From Streptomyces sp. Alt3 (GTDB taxonomy: Bacteria > Actinomycetota > Actinomycetes > Streptomycetales > Streptomycetaceae), in assembly GCF_030719215.1 (NCBI RefSeq), contig NZ_CP120983.1, forward strand, positions 1,488,001-1,552,000: a DNA stretch of 64,000 nt, given 5' to 3'. Within the stretch, counting starts at the first letter, position 1. Every line of letters begins with the position of its first letter. Shown here piece after piece: positions 20,162 through 29,966 of the stretch. The notes below the pieces were generated by a model that was given only the letters and a program-made list of their open reading frames with translations, had not been told where the DNA came from and ran no database searches. A program made the translations under genes and the position numbers.

Positions 20162-21518
20162 GGGCCGGACCACCCGTGCGCTGTGCGCGGATCACGTCGC
20201 GGTACCAGGCGTAGGACTCCTTCGGGGTCCTGCGCAGGGTCTCGTAGTCGATGTGGACCAGGCCGAACCGTTTGCTCGCGCCCTCGGTCCATTCGACGTT
20301 GTCGGTCAGTGACCAGGTGAAGTAGCCCCGCACGTCGACGCCCGCGTCGATGGCCGTGCGCAGCGCCTCCAGGTGTCCTTCCAGGAAGGCGATGCGGCGG
20401 CCGTCGGCGACGGGTTCGTCGACGGCGCAGCCGTTCTCCGTGATGTAGACGGGCGGCAGCCGGTCCCCGAAGCGGTCCCGCAGCTGACCGAGCGTCTCGG
20501 CGAGTCCCTGGGGTACGACGGGCCAGCCGAAGTCGGTGGTGTCGTACCCCTCGATCTCCCTGATGCCGAACGGGAGGCCGGAGGGCATCGAGTAGCCCGA
20601 GAAGGAGTCGAGCGCCTCCGGCCTGGGCGCTCCGACCAGGGTCGGGTTGTAGTAGTTGACGCCGTACCAGTCGAGGGGGGCGGAGATGATCTTGAGGTCG
20701 TCCTCGACCGGGCCGGGCATCAGGGCCGCGAAGCCCTCGTCGGGGTACCGGCCGGTGAGGACCGGGTCGGCGAACAGCCAGTTGGTCAGGGTGTCGTAGA
20801 GCTCCGCGCCCGTGCGGTCCTCGTCCGTGTCCCCGGCGGTCCAGACGGGCGAGTGGGAGAGCGCGATGCCGATGTTGCCGGCGCCCGCGGCGCGCAGCGC
20901 CCGTACGGCCAGTCCGTGGGCGAGCAGTTGGTGGTGGGCGGCCGGCAGCGCGTCGAAGAGGAGTGTGCGGCCGGGGGCGTGCTCGCCGAGTGCGTAGCCG
21001 AGCATCGTCACCTCGGCCGGTTCGTTGATGGTGATCCACATGGGGACCCGGTCGGCGAGGCGTTCGGCGACCATGCCCGCGTATTCGGCGAAGCGGTAGG
21101 CGGTGTCCCGGTTGAGCCAGCCGCCCGCCTCGTCCAGCGGGAGCGGGGTGTCCCAGTGGTAGAGGGTCGGGGCAGGGGTGATGCCGTGGGCGCAGAGCTC
21201 GTCGACGAGCCGGTCGTAGAAGTCCAGGCCGGCGGGGTTGAGCGAGCCGCTGCCGCCGGGTACGACCCGGGGCCAGCTGATCGAGAAGCGGAACGCGTCC
21301 GCGCCGAGTCCGGCGAGCAGGGCGACGTCCTCGCGGTAGCGCTCGTGGAAGCCGGTGCCGCGGGTGGTGTCGGTGCCGTCCTTGATGCGGCCGGGCTGGG
21401 CCGCGAAGGCGTCCCAGCCGGAGAGTCCCTTGCCGTCGGTGTCGAAGGCTCCCTCCGTCTGGAAAGCGGAGGCGGAGGCGCCCCACAGGAAGCCGGGTGG
21501 GAAGGTCGGCACGGTCAT
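20133..21518 (-). CDS. GH1 beta-glucosidase
   Basis: A 461-residue cytosolic family 1 glycosidase. The signature FLWGASASAFQTEGAF lies at the N-terminus. The acid/base Glu is in TINEP (E166) and the nucleophile in YITENG (E361). WSLTDNVEWTEGASKRFGLV is the usual C-terminal substrate loop. ATG is preceded by GGAGG at five bases. It hydrolyses terminal beta-glucosides such as cellobiose. No sugar transporter or LacI regulator flanks it. Its 3' end overlaps the convergent acetyltransferase by 29 bases, a tight but normal arrangement. Confidence 0.95.
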   Translation of the reverse strand: MTVPTFPPGFLWGASASAFQTEGAFDTDGKGLSGWDAFAAQPGRIKDGTDTTRGTGFHERYREDVALLAGLGADAFRFSISWPRVVPGGSGSLNPAGLDFYDRLVDELCAHGITPAPTLYHWDTPLPLDEAGGWLNRDTAYRFAEYAGMVAERLADRVPMWITINEPAEVTMLGYALGEHAPGRTLLFDALPAAHHQLLAHGLAVRALRAAGAGNIGIALSHSPVWTAGDTDEDRTGAELYDTLTNWLFADPVLTGRYPDEGFAALMPGPVEDDLKIISAPLDWYGVNYYNPTLVGAPRPEALDSFSGYSMPSGLPFGIREIEGYDTTDFGWPVVPQGLAETLGQLRDRFGDRLPPVYITENGCAVDEPVADGRRIAFLEGHLEALRTAIDAGVDVRGYFTWSLTDNVEWTEGASKRFGLVHIDYETLRRTPKESYAWYRDVIRAQRTGGPALTPGERAPG

Positions 21519-21721
21519 CTCGGCCTCCAGCAGCCGTAAGAGGGACCTCGTGGTACTGCCCGGGCTCACCGCGAATGAGCGGAACCCGGTAGGGCAATGA
21601 TCAGGACCAGACCCTAATGGCCAGGTGTGGGCTCGCTCCAGTGTCCCGGGGCGGTGCGTACGGATTCCGCCGGTCACGGGGCCTCCGGCGAGGCGTCAGG
21701 TTCATGGACGAGGAGTGCTGA

Positions 21722-23482
21722 ATGCAGTTCGAGGTGTGGGCCCCCCAGGCCGGGTCGGCCGTGCTGCGAACGGCGGGCGGACGCCTGCCGATGGAGCGCG
21801 ACCCGCGGCGCGCGGGCTGGTGGACGGCGGAGGCGGAGGCCGCCGACGGCGACCGCTACGGCTTCTCGCTCGACGACGGCCCCGTGCTGCCGGATCCGCG
21901 GTCCCGGCGCCAGCCCGACGGTCCGGACGGCGAGAGCGCCGTCGTCGACCAGGACGCCTACACCTGGCGCACCGCCTGGGCGGGGCGCGGGCTGCCGGGC
22001 GCGGTCCTGTACGAACTGCACGTCGGCACTTTCACGGAGGCGGGCACCTTCGACGCGGCGGCCGAACGGCTCGGCCATCTCGTCGGTCTCGGCATCACCC
22101 ATGTCTCCGTGATGCCCGTCTGCCCGTTCCCGGGAACCCACGGGTGGGGGTACGAAGGAGTGTCGCTCTGGGCGGTGCACGAGCCGTACGGCGGCCCGGG
22201 CGGGTTGAAGCGTTTTGTCGACACGGCGCACGGACTGGGTCTCGCCGTGGTCCTGGACGTGGTCCACAACCATCTGGGCCCCTCGGGCAACCACCTGCCG
22301 GCCTTCGGCCCGTACTTCACGGACACGCACCACACCCCCTGGGGCTCGGCCGTCAATCTCGACGCCCCCGGTTCGGACGAGGTACGCGCCTATCTGCTGG
22401 GCAGCGCACTCGCCTGGCTGCGGGACTACCGACTGGACGGCCTGCGTCTGGACGCCGTCCACGCGCTGGCCGACGGCAGGGCGCTCACCTTCCTGGAGGA
22501 GCTCTCCACCGCCGTCGACGCGCTCGCCTCGGAACTCGGCCGGCCGCTGGGGCTGATCGCGGAGTCCGACCTCTGCGACCCCCGCACGACCACTCCGCGC
22601 ACGGAGGGCGGCATCGGGCTGCACGCCCAGTGGAACGACGACTTCCACCACGCCCTGCACACCGCGCTCACCGGCGAGTCCCAGGGCTACTACGCCGACT
22701 TCGCGACCGCCCCGCTGGCCGCACTGGCGAAGACCATGACCAAGGCCTTCTTCCACAACGGGACGTACTCCAGCTTCCGGGGGCGTGTGCACGGCCGCCC
22801 CGTCGACGCCACCCGGACACCCGCCCACCGTTTCGTCGGCTACGCCCAGACCCATGACCAGATCGGCAACCGCGCCCTCGGGGACCGGCTCGCCGCCGGG
22901 CTCTCCCCGGGTCTCCAGGCGTGCGCGGCGGCGCTGGTGCTCACCGGGCCGTTCGTCCCGATGCTGTTCATGGGCGAGGAATGGGGCGCCCGCACCCCCT
23001 GGCAGTTCTTCACCGACCACACCGACGAGGAACTCGCCCGCGCCGTACGCGACGGCAGGAGACGGGAGTTCGCGGCGCACGGCTGGGCCGAGGAGGACAT
23101 CCCCGATCCTCAGGACCCGGCCACCCGGGCCCGCTCCTGTCTCGACTGGAGCGAGCCGGAGCGGGAGCCGCACGCGCGGCTGTACGCCTGGTACCGCGAG
23201 CTGATCGCCCTGCGCCACGCCCTGCCCGACCTCTCCGACCCGGACCTGGCGTCGGTGCGGACGGCGTACGACGAGACGGCGCGCTGGATCGTCTGCCGCA
23301 GGGGCGATCTGAGGATCGCCGTCAACCTCTCCGGGGAGCCCGCCGCCATCCCGCTGGGCGCCGGCCGGCACCGGGCCGGCGGGGGCAGGGTGCTGGCAGC
23401 CTGGGAGCCGGCCGAGGCCCCCGGCGCCGACGGCGTGCTGCACCTGCCGGCGGAGTCGTGCGTGGTGCTGGCCGACGACTGA
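21722..23482 (+). CDS. treZ: malto-oligosyltrehalose trehalohydrolase
   Basis: A 586-residue GH13 (subfamily 10) enzyme. It begins MQFEVWAPQAGSAVLR, an N-terminal immunoglobulin-like domain, and continues with LYELHVGTFTEAGTF. Catalytic marks are VVLDVVHNHLGPSGN, DGLRLDAVHAL (nucleophile), LIAESDLCD (acid/base) and YAQTHDQIGNRALGDRL. It releases trehalose from maltooligosyl trehalose made by TreY. GAGGAG precedes the ATG. It stands 4.4 kb from treY on the same strand, with a regulator-like protein, two acetyltransferases and the GH1 gene between them. Confidence 0.96.
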   Translation: MQFEVWAPQAGSAVLRTAGGRLPMERDPRRAGWWTAEAEAADGDRYGFSLDDGPVLPDPRSRRQPDGPDGESAVVDQDAYTWRTAWAGRGLPGAVLYELHVGTFTEAGTFDAAAERLGHLVGLGITHVSVMPVCPFPGTHGWGYEGVSLWAVHEPYGGPGGLKRFVDTAHGLGLAVVLDVVHNHLGPSGNHLPAFGPYFTDTHHTPWGSAVNLDAPGSDEVRAYLLGSALAWLRDYRLDGLRLDAVHALADGRALTFLEELSTAVDALASELGRPLGLIAESDLCDPRTTTPRTEGGIGLHAQWNDDFHHALHTALTGESQGYYADFATAPLAALAKTMTKAFFHNGTYSSFRGRVHGRPVDATRTPAHRFVGYAQTHDQIGNRALGDRLAAGLSPGLQACAAALVLTGPFVPMLFMGEEWGARTPWQFFTDHTDEELARAVRDGRRREFAAHGWAEEDIPDPQDPATRARSCLDWSEPEREPHARLYAWYRELIALRHALPDLSDPDLASVRTAYDETARWIVCRRGDLRIAVNLSGEPAAIPLGAGRHRAGGGRVLAAWEPAEAPGADGVLHLPAESCVVLADD

Positions 23483-23501
23483 ACACCCCCTCCGTAGCGC
23501 C

Positions 23502-24632
23502 CTACTCGACGACCGCCAGTTCACGGGCGGTGGTGTTCAGCCGCCTGCCGCCGCTCCGCGTGACCGTGACGATGTCCTCGATGCGGACGCCGAAGCGGCC
23601 GGGGAGGTAGATGCCCGGCTCGACGGAGAAGCACATCCCGGGGACCAGCGGCTGCTCCTCGCCCTCGATCATGTACGGCGGCTCGTGGGTGGTGACGCCG
23701 ATGCCGTGGCCGGTGCGGTGGATGAACCGTTCGCCGTAGCCGAATTCGGTGATGACGGCGCGCGCGGCCCGGTCGACGTCCTGGCAGGCCGCTCCGGGCC
23801 GCACGGCGCCGCAGCCGGCCTCCTGGGCCTCCCGTACGACGTCGTGGACCCGCTGCTCCTCCGCGGTGGGTTCGCCGACGTGGACCGTGCGGGAGGTGTC
23901 GGAGCCGTAGCCGTGCTTCAGCCCGCCGAAGTCCAGGACCACCATGTCGCCCTGCTCGATGGTGCGGTCGCCCGCCTCGTGGTGCGGGTCGGCGCCGTTG
24001 GGTCCTGACCCCACCACCGTGAAGTCGACCTGGGAGTGCCCGTGTCCGACGAGGAGTGCGGCCAGGTCGGCGGCCACGTCGCTCTCCCTGCGTCCGGAGA
24101 AGCGGACCTTCAGGATCTGCTCGTACGTCGCGTCGGCCGCGGCCCCCGCCGCGGCGAGCCTCTCCAGCTCGGCCGCGTCCTTGACCGCGCGGAGCATCGG
24201 CAGGGCGTCGGTCAGCGAGGCGTAGGAGGTGTCGGGGAGCAGCTTGTGCAGGGCCAGCAGATGCAGGGCCCAGGCGTTGTCGCTGATCCCGAACCGGCCC
24301 TTGGCGTCGAGCAGTCCGGCGGTCAGGGTGTACGGGTTCGCGGCGTCGGTCCAGTCCCGCAGGGTCAGGGCGGGGGAACCGGCGGCCCGTTCCGCGTCCG
24401 CCGCCTCCAGGGCCGGGACGACGAGGACGGGGTCGTGGCCCGCCCTGAGGACGAGCAGGGTGAGGCGCTCCGTGTCCGCGGTCGGCCGGTATCCGGTGAG
24501 GTGGACCATGTCGGGCCCCGGTGCCACGAGGACGCCGGCCAGTCCCGCGGCGTCGGCCGACTCTGCGGCGCGGGTCATCCTGGCCCGGTAGTCGTCGGCG
24601 GTGAAGGGGGCGGGCTGGTCGGTGCTGGGCAT
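23502..24632 (-). CDS. M24-family Xaa-Pro aminopeptidase/dipeptidase
   Basis: A 376-residue pita-bread metallopeptidase. The N-terminal creatinase-like domain runs to about residue 140. The five metal ligands are visible in VVLDFGG, YGSDTSRTV, HRTGHGIGV, SVEPGIYLPG and VRIEDIVTV. These enzymes cleave Xaa-Pro bonds using two Mn or Co ions. The start MPSTDQPAPF has AGGAGG seven bases upstream, which rules out a longer upstream frame. PepP and PepQ types cannot be told apart safely from these motifs. Confidence 0.92.
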   Translation of the reverse strand: MPSTDQPAPFTADDYRARMTRAAESADAAGLAGVLVAPGPDMVHLTGYRPTADTERLTLLVLRAGHDPVLVVPALEAADAERAAGSPALTLRDWTDAANPYTLTAGLLDAKGRFGISDNAWALHLLALHKLLPDTSYASLTDALPMLRAVKDAAELERLAAAGAAADATYEQILKVRFSGRRESDVAADLAALLVGHGHSQVDFTVVGSGPNGADPHHEAGDRTIEQGDMVVLDFGGLKHGYGSDTSRTVHVGEPTAEEQRVHDVVREAQEAGCGAVRPGAACQDVDRAARAVITEFGYGERFIHRTGHGIGVTTHEPPYMIEGEEQPLVPGMCFSVEPGIYLPGRFGVRIEDIVTVTRSGGRRLNTTARELAVVE

Positions 24633-24723
24633 GGGTACCTCCTGGCGGGGCGACGCGGCACACAGCATCCTGCCCGCCCGCCGGTGCGGGCGCGAGCGGG
24701 ATTCCACGCGTGCCGCGCCCGGT

Positions 24724-25350
24724 TCAGCGAAGCCGTACGACGAGGTCGGCGCGGTCGCGGTGCCGCTCGACGAGCCGGGCGTTGCGCTCGTCGGAGCCTG
24801 CCACCCAGCGCTCGGCCTGGGGGCGTGACCTGCCGAAGCGCACATGCCGGTCGACCAGCCCGCGCACCCGCAGTGCGGGATCGGCGTGCAGGAACCAGAC
24901 CTCGTCCAGCAGTCCGCGTACGGGCGCCCAGGGGCCCTCGTCGAGGAGCAGGTAGTTGCCCTCGGTCACGACGAGGGGGATGTCGGCGGGGACGCGCACG
25001 GATCCGGCGACCGGCTCCTCCAGCGCGCGGTCGAAGGCGGGCGCGTACACCGGGTCCTGGCCTTGGGGGTGGCGCAGCCGGCGCAGCAGGGCCGCGTACC
25101 CGGCGGCGTCGAAGGTGTCGGGGGCGCCCTTGCGTCCGGCCCTGCCGAGGCGTTCCAGTTCGGCCCCCGCCAGATGGAAGCCGTCCATGGGGACCAGGAC
25201 CGCGTTCCCTTCGAGCCGTTCGACGATGCGGGCGGCCAGCGTGGACTTCCCGGCGCCGGGCGCCCCCGCGATGCCGAGGATGCGGCGTCCGCCGCCGGTG
25301 GCGAGGCGGCGGGCGCGGTCGGTCAGCGCGGTGAAGTCGCTCGTGTCCAT
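24724..25350 (-). CDS. uridine kinase-like P-loop kinase
   Basis: A 208-residue nucleoside/nucleotide-kinase-like protein. The P-loop is GIAGAPGAGKST, followed by the lid-region acid in PMDGFHLAGAEL, a segment shared with uridine kinases, phosphoribulokinases and pantothenate-kinase-like proteins. VVTEGNYLLLDEGPWAPVRG is the other family mark. DRHVRFGRSRPQAERWV and DERNARLVERHRDRADLVVR close the domain. The substrate is probably a nucleoside or small sugar alcohol. The start is either MDTSDF (used here) or an ATG three codons earlier, which has a GGGGA site. It is divergent from the VOC gene. Confidence 0.85.
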   Translation of the reverse strand: MDTSDFTALTDRARRLATGGGRRILGIAGAPGAGKSTLAARIVERLEGNAVLVPMDGFHLAGAELERLGRAGRKGAPDTFDAAGYAALLRRLRHPQGQDPVYAPAFDRALEEPVAGSVRVPADIPLVVTEGNYLLLDEGPWAPVRGLLDEVWFLHADPALRVRGLVDRHVRFGRSRPQAERWVAGSDERNARLVERHRDRADLVVRLR

Positions 25351-25388
25351 GGCGGGCATTGTCCCCGGACGGGACGGCACACGTTAGT

Positions 25389-25400
25389 GTTACGTATAAC
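25389..25400. promoter_or_regulatory. palindrome GTTA-N4-TAAC between divergent kinase and VOC genes
   Basis: The AT-rich island GTTACGTATAAC stands out in the 98-base divergent gap. GTTA-cgta-TAAC is a perfect 4+4 inverted repeat, with another GTTA six bases to the left. It may be an operator or hold the -10 region of one of the genes. The short arms keep confidence low. Confidence 0.35.
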
Positions 25401-25448
25401 GCACACATGGTCCGTGCTGCTTCCGCACCGCCGAGGACGAGGATCCCC

Positions 25449-25835
25449 ATGTCCCACATCGCTCTGGTCACGCTGGTCGTCCGCGACTACGACGAGGCTC
25501 TCTCCTTCTACACCGACGCCCTCGGGTTCGAGCTGGTGGAGGACACGGACCGGGGCGACGGCTCCCGCTGGGTGGTGGTCCGTCCCCGGGGCACGTCCGG
25601 TACCGGTCTGCTCCTGGCGCGCGCCAAGGACGAGGCCCAGCTCGGGAGCGTCGGGGCGCAGACCGGCGGCCGGGTCGGATTCTTCCTGCACACGGAGGAC
25701 TTCGCGGGTGACCACGAGCGGATGCGGGCGGCCGGGGTCCGCTTCCTGGAGGAGCCGCGGCACGAGACGTACGGCTCCGTCGCCGTCTTCGAGGACCTGT
25801 ACGGCAACCGGTGGGACCTGCTTCAGCCGGCGTGA
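25449..25835 (+). CDS. VOC-superfamily (glyoxalase/bleomycin-resistance-like) protein
   Basis: A 128-residue single-domain vicinal-oxygen-chelate protein made of two beta-alpha-beta-beta-beta halves. The opening IALVTLVVRDYDEALSFYTD and the closing GSVAVFEDLYGNRWDLLQP are the typical half-repeats; the latter supplies the C-terminal Glu-type metal ligand position. Members include glyoxalase I, dioxygenases and bleomycin-binding proteins. Nothing here identifies the ligand. GAGGA lies upstream of the ATG. Confidence 0.88.
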   Translation: MSHIALVTLVVRDYDEALSFYTDALGFELVEDTDRGDGSRWVVVRPRGTSGTGLLLARAKDEAQLGSVGAQTGGRVGFFLHTEDFAGDHERMRAAGVRFLEEPRHETYGSVAVFEDLYGNRWDLLQPA

Positions 25836-25850
25836 CGTCGCGCCCGGACG

Positions 25851-26756
25851 TCAGACGGGCCCCGCCGCCGCGCGCAGCGCCTCCAGGACAGGCTTGATCA
25901 GCGGATGCCCCTCGGCCCCCTGCCGCACGGCGGCGAAGACCCGCCGCGTCGGGGCGGCGCCCTCCACCGGCCGTACGACGACGTCGCCGAGGTCCGTGCC
26001 GCGCAGCGCCGAGCGTGGCACGAGTGCCACCCCGGCGCCCGCCCCGGCCAAGGCGACCACGGCGTGGAAGTCGTCGGACGAGTGCTCCAGCGAGGGCTCG
26101 AAACCGGCGTACTCGCAGGCCAGGACCACCACGTCGTGGCAGGGGTTGCCCGGGTACGGACCGATCCAGGTGTCCTCGGCGAGATCGGCGACGGCGACGT
26201 GGTCCTGGCCCGCCAGACGGTGGCCGACCGGCAGGACCGCGTCGAAGGGCTCGGAGTACAGCGGCACCCGGGTCAGCCGGCGGTCGTCGTCACCGGGCGC
26301 GCCACGGTATTCGACGGCCACGGCCACATCCACCTGACGGTCCAGCACCATCGGCACGCTGGCGTCGCCCTCGGCGTCCTGGACCCGGACCCGGATTCCG
26401 GGCGCCGTGCGGGTGAGCTCGGCGATCGCGGGCGCGAGGACGAGCCCGATGCCTGTGGCGAACGCGGCGACGGTGACCTTCCCGGCCACACCCGCGCCGT
26501 AGTCGGCGAGCTCCGCCTCGGCCCGCTCCAGCTGGGCGAGGACGGCGTTGGCGTGGGTCAGCAGGATCTCCCCGGCGGCGGTCAGCCGGGCGCCGCGCGC
26601 CCCGCGCTCGACCAGTCTGTGTCCGGTCTCCTGCTCCAGGACGGCGAGCTGCTGGGAGACGGCCGAAGGGGTCAGGTACAGCGCGGCGGCTGCGGCGGTC
26701 ACCGTGCGGTGGTCGGCCACCGCACGGAGGATGCGCAGCCGCCGTGCATCGATCAT
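25851..26756 (-). CDS. LysR-family transcriptional regulator
   Basis: A 301-residue regulator with an N-terminal winged helix-turn-helix (ILRAVADHRTVTAAAAALYL, then TPSAVSQQLAVLEQETG) and a periplasmic-binding-like effector domain from about residue 90. It is on the same strand as kbl, 30 bases downstream of it, so it may be co-transcribed with tdh-kbl or have its own promoter. GACAAT ends six bases before the ATG, fitting a leaderless start. The effector is unknown. Confidence 0.93.
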   Translation of the reverse strand: MIDARRLRILRAVADHRTVTAAAAALYLTPSAVSQQLAVLEQETGHRLVERGARGARLTAAGEILLTHANAVLAQLERAEAELADYGAGVAGKVTVAAFATGIGLVLAPAIAELTRTAPGIRVRVQDAEGDASVPMVLDRQVDVAVAVEYRGAPGDDDRRLTRVPLYSEPFDAVLPVGHRLAGQDHVAVADLAEDTWIGPYPGNPCHDVVVLACEYAGFEPSLEHSSDDFHAVVALAGAGAGVALVPRSALRGTDLGDVVVRPVEGAAPTRRVFAAVRQGAEGHPLIKPVLEALRAAAGPV

Positions 26757-26786
26757 GCGCTCATTGTCCCAGCTCGCGGGGCGGTT

Positions 26787-27980
26787 CTACGCCTCCAGCG
26801 CGGCCCGTGCGCCGACGAAGGCGTCCACGGCGCGGTTGACGTCCTCGGTGGAGTGCGCGGCGGAGAGCTGGACGCGGATGCGGGCGGCCCCCTGCGGGAC
26901 GACGGGGTAGGAGAACCCGATCACGTACACCCCGCGTTCGAGCAGCAGCTCCGCCATCCTGCTCGCCTTCGCCGCGTCCCCGATCATCACGGGGGCGATG
27001 GCGTGATCGCCGGGCAGTATGTCGAAGCCCTCCTCGGTCATCCGGGAGCGGAACAGCGCGGTGTTGGCGGCGAGCCGCTCGCGCAGGTCGCCCGCGGACT
27101 CCAGCAGGTCGATGACCTTGAGGGAGGCGGCGGCGATGACCGGGGCGAGGGAGTTGGAGAAGAGGTACGGACGGGAGCGCTGGCGCAGCAGCGCGACGAT
27201 CTCGGCGCGCGCGGCGACGTAACCGCCGGAAGCGCCGCCCAGCGCCTTGCCGAGGGTGCCGGTGATGATGTCCACCCGGTCCATGACCCCGTGCAGTTCG
27301 GGGGTGCCCCGGCCGCCGGGGCCGACGAAGCCGACGGCGTGCGAGTCGTCGACCATGACCATGGCGTCGTAGCGGTCGGCCAGGTCGCAGATCTCGGCGA
27401 GCGGGGCGACGTAACCGTCCATGGAGAAGACGCCGTCGGTGACGACGAGGCGGCGGCGCGCCCCGGACGCCTCCTTGAGCTGCTGCTCCAGGTCCGCCAT
27501 GTCGCGGTTGGCGTAGCGGTGGCGCTTCGCCTTGGAGAGGCGGATGCCGTCGATGATGGAGGCGTGGTTGAGGGCGTCGGAGATCACCGCGTCCTCGGGG
27601 CCCAGCAGCGTCTCGAAGACTCCGCCGTTGGCGTCGAAGCAGGAGGAGTAGAGGATCGTGTCCTCCTGGCCGAGGAAGGCCGAGAGCCGCTGCTCGAGCT
27701 CCTTGTGGACCTCCTGGGTGCCGCAGATGAAGCGGACGGACGCGAGTCCGTAGCCCCAGCGGTCCAGCGCCTCGTGGGCGGCGGCGACGACCTCGGGGTG
27801 GTCGGCGAGGCCCAGGTAGTTGTTGGCGCAGAAGTTCAGCACCTCACCCGCGCGGCCCCCGGCGGTGACGGCGACCGTGGCGGACTGCGGGGTGCCGATG
27901 ACCCGCTCGGGCTTCTGGAGTCCGGCGTCACGGATCTCGTCGAGGGTGATGCGCAGGTCGTCGCGTACGGAATCGAACAT
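26787..27980 (-). CDS. kbl: glycine C-acetyltransferase (2-amino-3-ketobutyrate CoA ligase)
   Basis: A 397-residue PLP-dependent alpha-oxoamine synthase of normal length. Visible marks are [61 protein letters not shown] and the PLP lysine in [14 protein letters not shown]. It cleaves 2-amino-3-oxobutanoate with CoA into glycine and acetyl-CoA. It follows tdh by 42 bases on the same strand, so the pair performs threonine degradation to glycine. Confidence 0.97.
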   Translation of the reverse strand: MFDSVRDDLRITLDEIRDAGLQKPERVIGTPQSATVAVTAGGRAGEVLNFCANNYLGLADHPEVVAAAHEALDRWGYGLASVRFICGTQEVHKELEQRLSAFLGQEDTILYSSCFDANGGVFETLLGPEDAVISDALNHASIIDGIRLSKAKRHRYANRDMADLEQQLKEASGARRRLVVTDGVFSMDGYVAPLAEICDLADRYDAMVMVDDSHAVGFVGPGGRGTPELHGVMDRVDIITGTLGKALGGASGGYVAARAEIVALLRQRSRPYLFSNSLAPVIAAASLKVIDLLESAGDLRERLAANTALFRSRMTEEGFDILPGDHAIAPVMIGDAAKASRMAELLLERGVYVIGFSYPVVPQGAARIRVQLSAAHSTEDVNRAVDAFVGARAALEA

Positions 27981-28022
27981 GAAGGGTGTCTCCCAGGTGG
28001 ATACGGGTGCGTACGAGGAGCT

Positions 28023-29051
28023 TCAGGCGGCCCAGTCGAGAAGAACCTTGCCACCGAGTCCGCTCGCGGCGTCGTCGAACGCGGCTTCGAAGTCGCGGTA
28101 GCCGTACCGGCCGGTGATCACGGGCGCGAGGTCGAGCCCGCCCTCCAGGAGCACGGACATGGCGTACCAGGTCTCGTACATTTCACGGCCGTAGATCCCC
28201 TTGATCGTCAGCATGGAGGTGACGACCCGGGACCAGTCGACGGGGAATTCGGCGGAGGGCAGTCCGAGCATCGCGATGCGGCCGCCGTGCGTCATGTTCG
28301 CGATCATGTCCCGCATGGCCTCGGGGCGGCCGGACATCTCCAGGCCGATGTCGAAGCCCTCGCGCAGACCGAGCCTGCGCTGGCCGTCGGCGATGGTCTC
28401 GCCCGAGACGTTCAGGGCGAGGTCGACGCCGACCTTCCTCGCCAGGTCGAGACGGGCCTCGCTGACGTCGGTGATGGCGACGTTGCGGGCGCCCGCGTGA
28501 CGCGCCACGGCGGCCGCCATGATGCCGATCGGGCCCGCGCCGGTGATCAGCACGTCCTCGCCGACCAGGGGGAAGGACAGGGCGGTGTGCACGGCGTTGC
28601 CGAACGGGTCGAAGATCGCGGCGACGTCGAGGTCGACCTTGTCCCGGTGCACCCAGACGTTCGAGGCGGGCAGCGCCAGGTACTCGGCGAACGCACCGTC
28701 CCTGCCGACCCCGAGTCCGAGGGTGGAGCGGCACAGGTGCCGGCGCCCGGCGAGGCAGTTGCGGCACTTCCCGCAGACCAGGTGACCCTCACCGCTGACC
28801 AGGTCACCGACCTTGATGTCGACGACGTCCGCGCCGATCCCGGCGACCTCGCCGACGAACTCGTGGCCCAGGACGAGTGGCGTGCGCACGGCCTGCTGCG
28901 CCCAGCCGTCGTAGTCGCGGATGTGCAGGTCCGTACCGCAGATCCCGGTGCGGAGGACCTTGATCAGCACGTCCCCGGGGCCGGTCTCCGGCTCGGGCAC
29001 GTCCATCAGCCACAGTCCCGGCTCGGCCTTGTGCTTCACGAGTGCCTTCAC
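28023..29051 (-). CDS. tdh: L-threonine 3-dehydrogenase
   Basis: A 342-residue zinc-dependent medium-chain dehydrogenase. The catalytic zinc site is in [15 protein letters not shown] and LGHEFVGEV; the structural zinc cysteines are in [15 protein letters not shown]. The NAD site is [37 protein letters not shown] is a segment that marks Tdh proper. It oxidises L-threonine to 2-amino-3-oxobutanoate, the substrate of Kbl encoded just downstream. Confidence 0.97.
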   Translation of the reverse strand: MKALVKHKAEPGLWLMDVPEPETGPGDVLIKVLRTGICGTDLHIRDYDGWAQQAVRTPLVLGHEFVGEVAGIGADVVDIKVGDLVSGEGHLVCGKCRNCLAGRRHLCRSTLGLGVGRDGAFAEYLALPASNVWVHRDKVDLDVAAIFDPFGNAVHTALSFPLVGEDVLITGAGPIGIMAAAVARHAGARNVAITDVSEARLDLARKVGVDLALNVSGETIADGQRRLGLREGFDIGLEMSGRPEAMRDMIANMTHGGRIAMLGLPSAEFPVDWSRVVTSMLTIKGIYGREMYETWYAMSVLLEGGLDLAPVITGRYGYRDFEAAFDDAASGLGGKVLLDWAA

Positions 29052-29367
29052 GGCTGCGGCTCCCTGTACCTGGTGCGGGGCGGACCCCCGTTCCCGGGCA
29101 TGCCGAGGAACGGCCTGCGGCCCGGGGGTGCGGGGGGGATACGACGGACGGGACAGGGCGAACCGCCTGTCGGCGCGCTCTCTGCCGTCACCGAGAAATG
29201 TGCCGTACCCGGCGCTCCAGGTCCATCGAGGATTTCTTAAGCGCGGCCGTAGATCCTCTTCAGGCCCGCCGGGAGACGCCGGGCACCGCCGCCCTGGCCG
29301 ACGAGTCCACGGCTCGCGCGGCAGGCCGGGGCCGGCTCCCCCGGGCCCTCCGGCGCCGGTCCTCGCT
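29052..29367. other. 316-base intergenic region upstream of tdh
   Basis: No gene is supported. It lies upstream of tdh (leftward) and downstream of the first MarR gene, so it should contain the tdh promoter. No clear -35/-10 pair, operator, riboswitch-like fold or strong hairpin was seen. Confidence 0.45.
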
Positions 29368-29835
29368 TCAGGGCCGCGGCCAGGGACGCCCGTCGAGGTT
29401 CTCGATGTCGCTGTTGAGGCGCTTGAGATACGCGGCGAGGACGGCGACCTCGTCGGGCGACCACCCGGCCATCACCCGCTCCAGACCGCTGATGTTCTCC
29501 GCACGTTCCGCGTCGAGGCCGGCCTCACCCGCAGAGGTGATGCGGAACTTGCGGGCGATGCCCCCATCGGGGTCGGGAATGCGCTCGACGAGACCCGCCC
29601 GCAGCATGGCGGCGGTCTGCCGGTTCAGGGTTGAGGCGTCCAGCCCGAAGGCCTCGCTGAGCTGCCCGATGGACATCGGCCCCTGCACGCGGATCCGGCT
29701 CAGCAGCGTGTACGCACTGCGGTCGAGGCGCCCACCGCCCCGCCTCGACCGGGGCGCGCCGAGCTGGAGGTGCCTGCCCAGCAGCATCGTCTCGAACTCG
29801 ATCAGGTGCGTCGGCTTGTCCATCGCCTGAGTCAC
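29368..29835 (-). CDS. MarR-family regulator (leftward member of a divergent pair)
   Basis: A 155-residue winged-helix protein. The DNA-binding core is [20 protein letters not shown] followed by [15 protein letters not shown] and the wing [16 protein letters not shown]. The GTG start [11 protein letters not shown] has GAAGGA upstream; an ATG four codons later is possible. It is transcribed away from a second, clearly different MarR gene with 137 bases between the starts. Its ligand and target are unknown; divergent placement suggests the two may share a control region. Confidence 0.9.
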   Translation of the reverse strand: MTQAMDKPTHLIEFETMLLGRHLQLGAPRSRRGGGRLDRSAYTLLSRIRVQGPMSIGQLSEAFGLDASTLNRQTAAMLRAGLVERIPDPDGGIARKFRITSAGEAGLDAERAENISGLERVMAGWSPDEVAVLAAYLKRLNSDIENLDGRPWPRP

Positions 29836-29936
29836 GGGCCAGGTCCTTCTCTCGACCGCCTGAGCGGTGCCGCGGGGCTCTCAACGGCACGTATACCACC
29901 CGGAGGCCGGTCCGGTTGACGCGGCATTCAGGTATT

Positions 29937-29966
29937 TTGACATAGCTATTATTCCGTACCTATGCT
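29937..29966 (+). promoter_or_regulatory. leaderless promoter with MarR-type palindrome for the second marR gene
   Basis: A consensus -35 TTGACA (29937-29942), an 18-base spacer and -10 TATGCT (29961-29966) are followed by six bases and the GTG start at 29973, so transcription should begin at or next to the start codon. The region holds an inverted repeat CATAGcTA (29941-29948) and TAcCTATG (29957-29964) with an eight-base spacer, seven of eight pairs matching. It overlaps both hexamers. MarR proteins usually repress themselves from such sites. Confidence 0.75.

Noticed and set aside
25905..29240. A 1111-codon open frame on the plus strand
   Set aside because: It runs opposite to the LysR, kbl and tdh genes, has low-complexity Gly/Asp/Val content and no motifs. 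It is a product of codon bias in high-GC DNA.
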